Shown here in pieces: positions 6,605 through 8,592 of a DNA stretch of 8,592 bases. The position numbers and the translations under genes were made by a program. The notes under the pieces are model-generated. The model saw only the letters and a program-made list of their open reading frames with translations. It was not told the DNA's origin and did no database searches. The stretch is taken from assembly GCA_020721485.1 (NCBI GenBank), contig DYMR01000079.1, positions 1 to 8,592 on the forward strand. The letters are read 5' to 3'. Source of the stretch: Halothiobacillus neapolitanus. Lineage in GTDB: Bacteria > Pseudomonadota > Gammaproteobacteria > Halothiobacillales > Halothiobacillaceae. Position 1 is the stretch's first letter; each line of letters opens with the position of its first letter.

Positions 6605-8071
6605 TTAGCGTTTCAAGCTGCCCAACAATGAGCGCACCAGTTGGCGGCCAATTTGGCTGCCAATGCTGCGGGCGGCGCTGGAGATGAAGGCTTCGAGCGG
6701 GCTTTGGCGCGTGCGTGCCGCCGGGGTGGCGCGGGCGGGGGCTTCGTCCTCCAGCACGGCCTTGGCTTGGGCGCTGGCGGCTTCAGCTTCTTGACGGGCT
6801 TTGAGGGCTTCGAAGGCGGATTCGCGGTCGATGACTGTATCGAAGCGACCGCGATAGCGCGACCGCTGCAAAATGGCGGTGCGTTCGGCGTCGGTCAGTG
6901 GTCCAATCCGACTGAGCGGTGGGCGCAGCAGGGCGCGTTCGACCGGTTTGGGCATGCCTTTGATGTCGAGGCAGGAGATCAGCGCTTCGCCAACGCCCAG
7001 CTCGGTGATGGCGGCTTCGACATCGACGGCGGCATTGCTGCGGAAGGTTTGCGCGGCGGCGCGTACCGCCTTTTGATCGCGCGGGGTGAAGGCGCGCAGG
7101 GCATGCTGCACGCGGTTGCCGAGCTGCCCCAACACCGTTTCGGGTAAATCCAGCGGGTTTTGGGTGACGAAGTACACGCCGACGCCCTTGGAACGCACCA
7201 GCCGCACGACTTGCTCGATTTTGTCGATCAGCGGCTTCGGTGCGTCGTTGAACAGCAGATGCGCTTCATCGAAAAACAGCACGAACTTAGGCGCGGGCAG
7301 GTCGCCGACTTCCGGCATTTTTTCGAACAATTCCGACAGCAGCCACAGCAGTAAGGCGGCGTAGACCTTCGGCCCTTCGCGGTAGAGGCGGTCGGCGGCG
7401 AGCACATGAATCATGCCTGCGCCGGTATCTGATTGAATCAGCAGATCATCGAGCGTGAGGGCGGGTTCGCCAAATAGCTGTTCGGCGCCTTGTGCTTTGA
7501 AGGCCGTGACGGAGCGGATGATCGAACCCAGGGTGGCGCTGGCAATGCGGCCATAGTCGGCTTGATAGCGGTCGCCGGCTTCGTCCAAATGGCGCAGCAA
7601 GGCTTCAAAATCTTTGAAATCCAACAGCAATAAGCCTTGATCGTCGGCGATTTGGAAGGCCAGCGTCAGCACATGCTCTTGCAGTTCGTTCAACCCCAGC
7701 AAACGGGCGAGTACCACCGGCCCCATTTCGCTGAGGGTGAGCCGGAACGGATGGCCCTTTTCACCATACACATCCCAAAAAATGACGGGGTTGGCGGCGA
7801 AGGGCAGTGGTTCCAGCCCCATTTTTTGCGCGCGTTCGCTGAGCTTGGGGTTGCTGGTGCCGGCGGCGGCAATGCCTGATAAATCGCCTTTAATGTCGGC
7901 GACGAACACCGGGGTGCCCAGTCGGGCGAATTGTTCAGCCATGACTTGTAGGGTCACGGTTTTGCCGGTGCCGGTCGCGCCCGCAATCAAGCCGTGGCGG
8001 TTAATCATTTTGGGAAACACGGTGGCGGGCTGGGCGCCCATGCCGAGTAAGAGTTCGTTTGTGTCGCTCAT
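6605..8071 (-). CDS. yjgR: HerA-like ATPase, DUF853 family (YjgR type)
   Basis: A 488-aa P-loop ATPase resembling E. coli YjgR (about 500 aa) from end to end. Its Walker A is GATGTGKT (31-38) and its Walker B is FVLFFDEA (263-270). FVTQNP (301-306) looks like the sensor strand, and GNRVQHALRAF (318-328) is a conserved arginine-bearing segment, possibly the arginine finger. VADIKGDLSG (57-66) is also typical of the family. The C-terminal region has an Ala/Glu/Lys-rich, likely helical linker, then a short conserved tail (SSAARSIGSQIGRQLVRSLL). HerA-type proteins are hexameric DNA-translocating ATPases. The cellular task of the YjgR branch is not established, and no NurA-like nuclease partner is present in this window. 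The ATG at 8071 fits the family N-terminus; its ribosome site is weak (AGAG, about 6 nt upstream). No functional link to the pyruvate dehydrogenase genes is evident. Confidence 0.93.
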   Translation of the reverse strand: MSDTNELLLGMGAQPATVFPKMINRHGLIAGATGTGKTVTLQVMAEQFARLGTPVFVADIKGDLSGIAAAGTSNPKLSERAQKMGLEPLPFAANPVIFWDVYGEKGHPFRLTLSEMGPVVLARLLGLNELQEHVLTLAFQIADDQGLLLLDFKDFEALLRHLDEAGDRYQADYGRIASATLGSIIRSVTAFKAQGAEQLFGEPALTLDDLLIQSDTGAGMIHVLAADRLYREGPKVYAALLLWLLSELFEKMPEVGDLPAPKFVLFFDEAHLLFNDAPKPLIDKIEQVVRLVRSKGVGVYFVTQNPLDLPETVLGQLGNRVQHALRAFTPRDQKAVRAAAQTFRSNAAVDVEAAITELGVGEALISCLDIKGMPKPVERALLRPPLSRIGPLTDAERTAILQRSRYRGRFDTVIDRESAFEALKARQEAEAASAQAKAVLEDEAPARATPAARTRQSPLEAFISSAARSIGSQIGRQLVRSLLGSLKR

Positions 8072-8090
8072 TTGGCTCTAACCTGATGAT

Positions 8091-8096
8091 TTTATA
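8091..8096 (-). promoter_or_regulatory. Candidate -10 element of the yjgR-like gene
   Basis: TATAAA on the minus strand, 19 nt before the ATG, in a locally AT-rich stretch (about 8085-8105). A transcript from here would have a leader of only about a dozen nucleotides. I see no good -35 box at 16-18 nt spacing, so confidence is low. Confidence 0.3.
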
Positions 8097-8170
8097 TTGA
8101 TTGAAAATGCCCTTGTTCTTTGGTGGTCGAGGACGGGACGGGGGTAATCGCTTTATCCATTGGTTTTTCA

Positions 8171-8192
8171 CCCCCACCCCAACCCTCCCCCC
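8171..8192 (-). other. Strong G-quadruplex motif
   Basis: The minus strand reads G6-A-G3-TT-G4-T-G5, four G-runs separated by loops of only 1, 2 and 1 nt. This easily satisfies the usual intramolecular G4 pattern. The G-rich strand is the coding strand of the downstream yjgR-like gene, about 100 nt before its start. The same bases are needed for the 9-bp hairpin of repeat unit 1, so the two structures would compete. Confidence 0.7.
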
Positions 8193-8320
8193 TCAAGGGG
8201 GAGGGGGTAAAAACTCCATCACGCCCACCCCCACCCCACACTTCAAGGGGGCGGGGGTAAAGACTCCATCACGCCCACCTCAACCCCACACTTCAAGGGG
8301 GTGGGGGTAAAGACTCCATC
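8171..8320. repeat. Three tandem 50-bp repeats of C-rich/G-rich hairpins
   Basis: Units at 8171-8220, 8221-8270 and 8271-8320 align without gaps at exactly 50 bp. Units 2 and 3 differ at 3 positions; unit 1 is more diverged in its C-rich left half. Each unit has a C-rich left arm, TCAAGGGGG in the centre, a second G5 run, GTAAA(A/G)A, and ends in CTCCATC. In unit 1, CCCTCCCCC (8183-8191) and GGGGGAGGG (8197-8205) form a perfect 9-bp stem with loop CTCAA. The type resembles C/G-rich intergenic repeats common in some proteobacterial genomes. A trace of a fourth unit (ACGCCC) starts at 8321. Confidence 0.85.
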
Positions 8321-8339
8321 ACGCCCCCCAACCCGTCCA

Positions 8340-8361
8340 GGGTCGCGGAGCCGCGCGACCC
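8340..8361 (-). terminator. GC-rich hairpin downstream of the PLDc_N gene
   Basis: Perfect 8-bp arms GGGTCGCG (8340-8347) and CGCGACCC (8354-8361) with a 6-nt loop, about 50 nt after the PLDc_N stop codon on the minus strand. No T-run follows on the minus strand, so an intrinsic terminator is uncertain. It could equally be part of the adjoining intergenic repeat region. Confidence 0.4.
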
Positions 8362-8367
8362 GCTTTA

Positions 8368-8388
8368 CCTCCTCGGGGAACGAGGGGG
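8368..8388 (-). terminator. Second hairpin after the PLDc_N gene
   Basis: CCTCCTCG-type left arm (8368-8375) pairs with the CGAGGGGG-type right arm (8381-8388) around GGGAA, 8 pairs including one G-T wobble. It begins about 20 nt past the stop codon of the small membrane protein gene. No T-tract follows. With the next hairpin it makes a likely transcript 3' end, by position only. Confidence 0.35.
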
Positions 8389-8408
8389 AGTTCGAGGAGC
8401 GCGTGGGT

Positions 8409-8591
8409 TTAGCCTTTGGGTCCCAGCAGCATCCAAAGCACCAAGCCGAGGATGGGCATAAACAGGATTAAAAGAATCCACAGGGTTTTTACGCCCGCCC
8501 CGGCATTGCTCTGCACGACGCGAACAATCGCCCAAATATCGAGCGCCAGAATGATGAGGCCGAATAGACCCGTGACTTTAATAGAAAGCAT
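8409..8591 (-). CDS. Small PLDc_N-domain membrane protein
   Basis: A 60-aa, strongly hydrophobic protein with two predicted membrane segments (about residues 6-26 and 37-56), joined by a short polar loop (QSNAGAGVK) and ending LGPKG. The pattern, including the segment TLWILLILFMPILGLVLW and the C-terminal GPKG, is that of the phospholipase D nuclease N-terminal (PLDc_N) family. This is a membrane hairpin found alone in small proteins or fused to cardiolipin-synthase-like enzymes. No catalytic HKD motif is present, so it is not an enzyme by itself; its role is unknown. The ATG lies one base from the window edge, so the ribosome site and promoter cannot be seen and a longer N-terminus is not excluded, although 60 aa is a usual size for the stand-alone form. 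It is separated from the yjgR-like gene by 337 nt of repeats and hairpins, so co-transcription is doubtful. Confidence 0.8.
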   Translation of the reverse strand: MLSIKVTGLFGLIILALDIWAIVRVVQSNAGAGVKTLWILLILFMPILGLVLWMLLGPKG

Positions 8592-8592
8592 T

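Noticed and set aside
8101..8310. Plus-strand frame with TPTP-rich product over the 50-bp repeats
   Set aside because: It is a translation of C-rich intergenic repeats, with no start context and no protein-like composition outside the repeat.
8171..8320. CRISPR array
   Set aside because: The 50-bp units are contiguous with no variable spacers and are similar along their whole length, so they are tandem repeats.

Overview
The window looks like chromosomal DNA from a high-GC proteobacterium, probably of the gamma/beta group. The main support is a homodimeric-type (AceE) pyruvate dehydrogenase E1, a lipoyl-carrying dihydrolipoamide dehydrogenase of the kind known from Neisseria (P64k) and relatives, and a YjgR-type HerA-like ATPase. 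I cannot name the genus. All six genes I can support lie on the minus strand. No RNA gene, CRISPR array, insertion sequence or phage gene was seen.

The core (positions 399-6270) is a complete pyruvate dehydrogenase operon, read right to left: aceE (E1, 889 aa), a 68-nt gap with a stable hairpin, aceF (E2, 451 aa, one lipoyl domain), an 11-nt gap, and lpd (E3, 588 aa, with its own N-terminal lipoyl domain). Together they convert pyruvate, CoA and NAD+ into acetyl-CoA, CO2 and NADH. All expected catalytic residues are visible. Shine-Dalgarno positions fix three starts that differ from the longest open frames (aceE from a GTG, lpd and the excalibur gene from internal ATGs).

Downstream of lpd, after an AT-rich 70-nt gap, sits a small AT-rich gene for a secreted or membrane-anchored excalibur-domain protein (40-327). 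A perfect 8-bp inverted repeat follows it at the window edge.

Upstream of aceE is a 334-nt non-coding stretch (6271-6604). It holds a candidate sigma70 promoter, a degenerate 12-bp tandem repeat, and an intrinsic-terminator-like hairpin with a T7 tract flanked by competing inverted repeats. This may be a transcription-attenuating leader for the operon. Further right is a yjgR-like ATPase gene (6605-8071).

Between that gene and the last one (a 60-aa PLDc_N-type membrane protein, 8409-8591) lies a 337-nt stretch (8072-8408) with a three-unit 50-bp tandem repeat of C- and G-rich hairpins, a very strong minus-strand G-quadruplex motif, and two further hairpins.

Nothing in the coding content looks like a new biological system. 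The points worth a second look are non-coding: the aceE leader, the 50-bp repeat/G4 array and the 12-bp repeat. The base composition of the excalibur gene also stands out.
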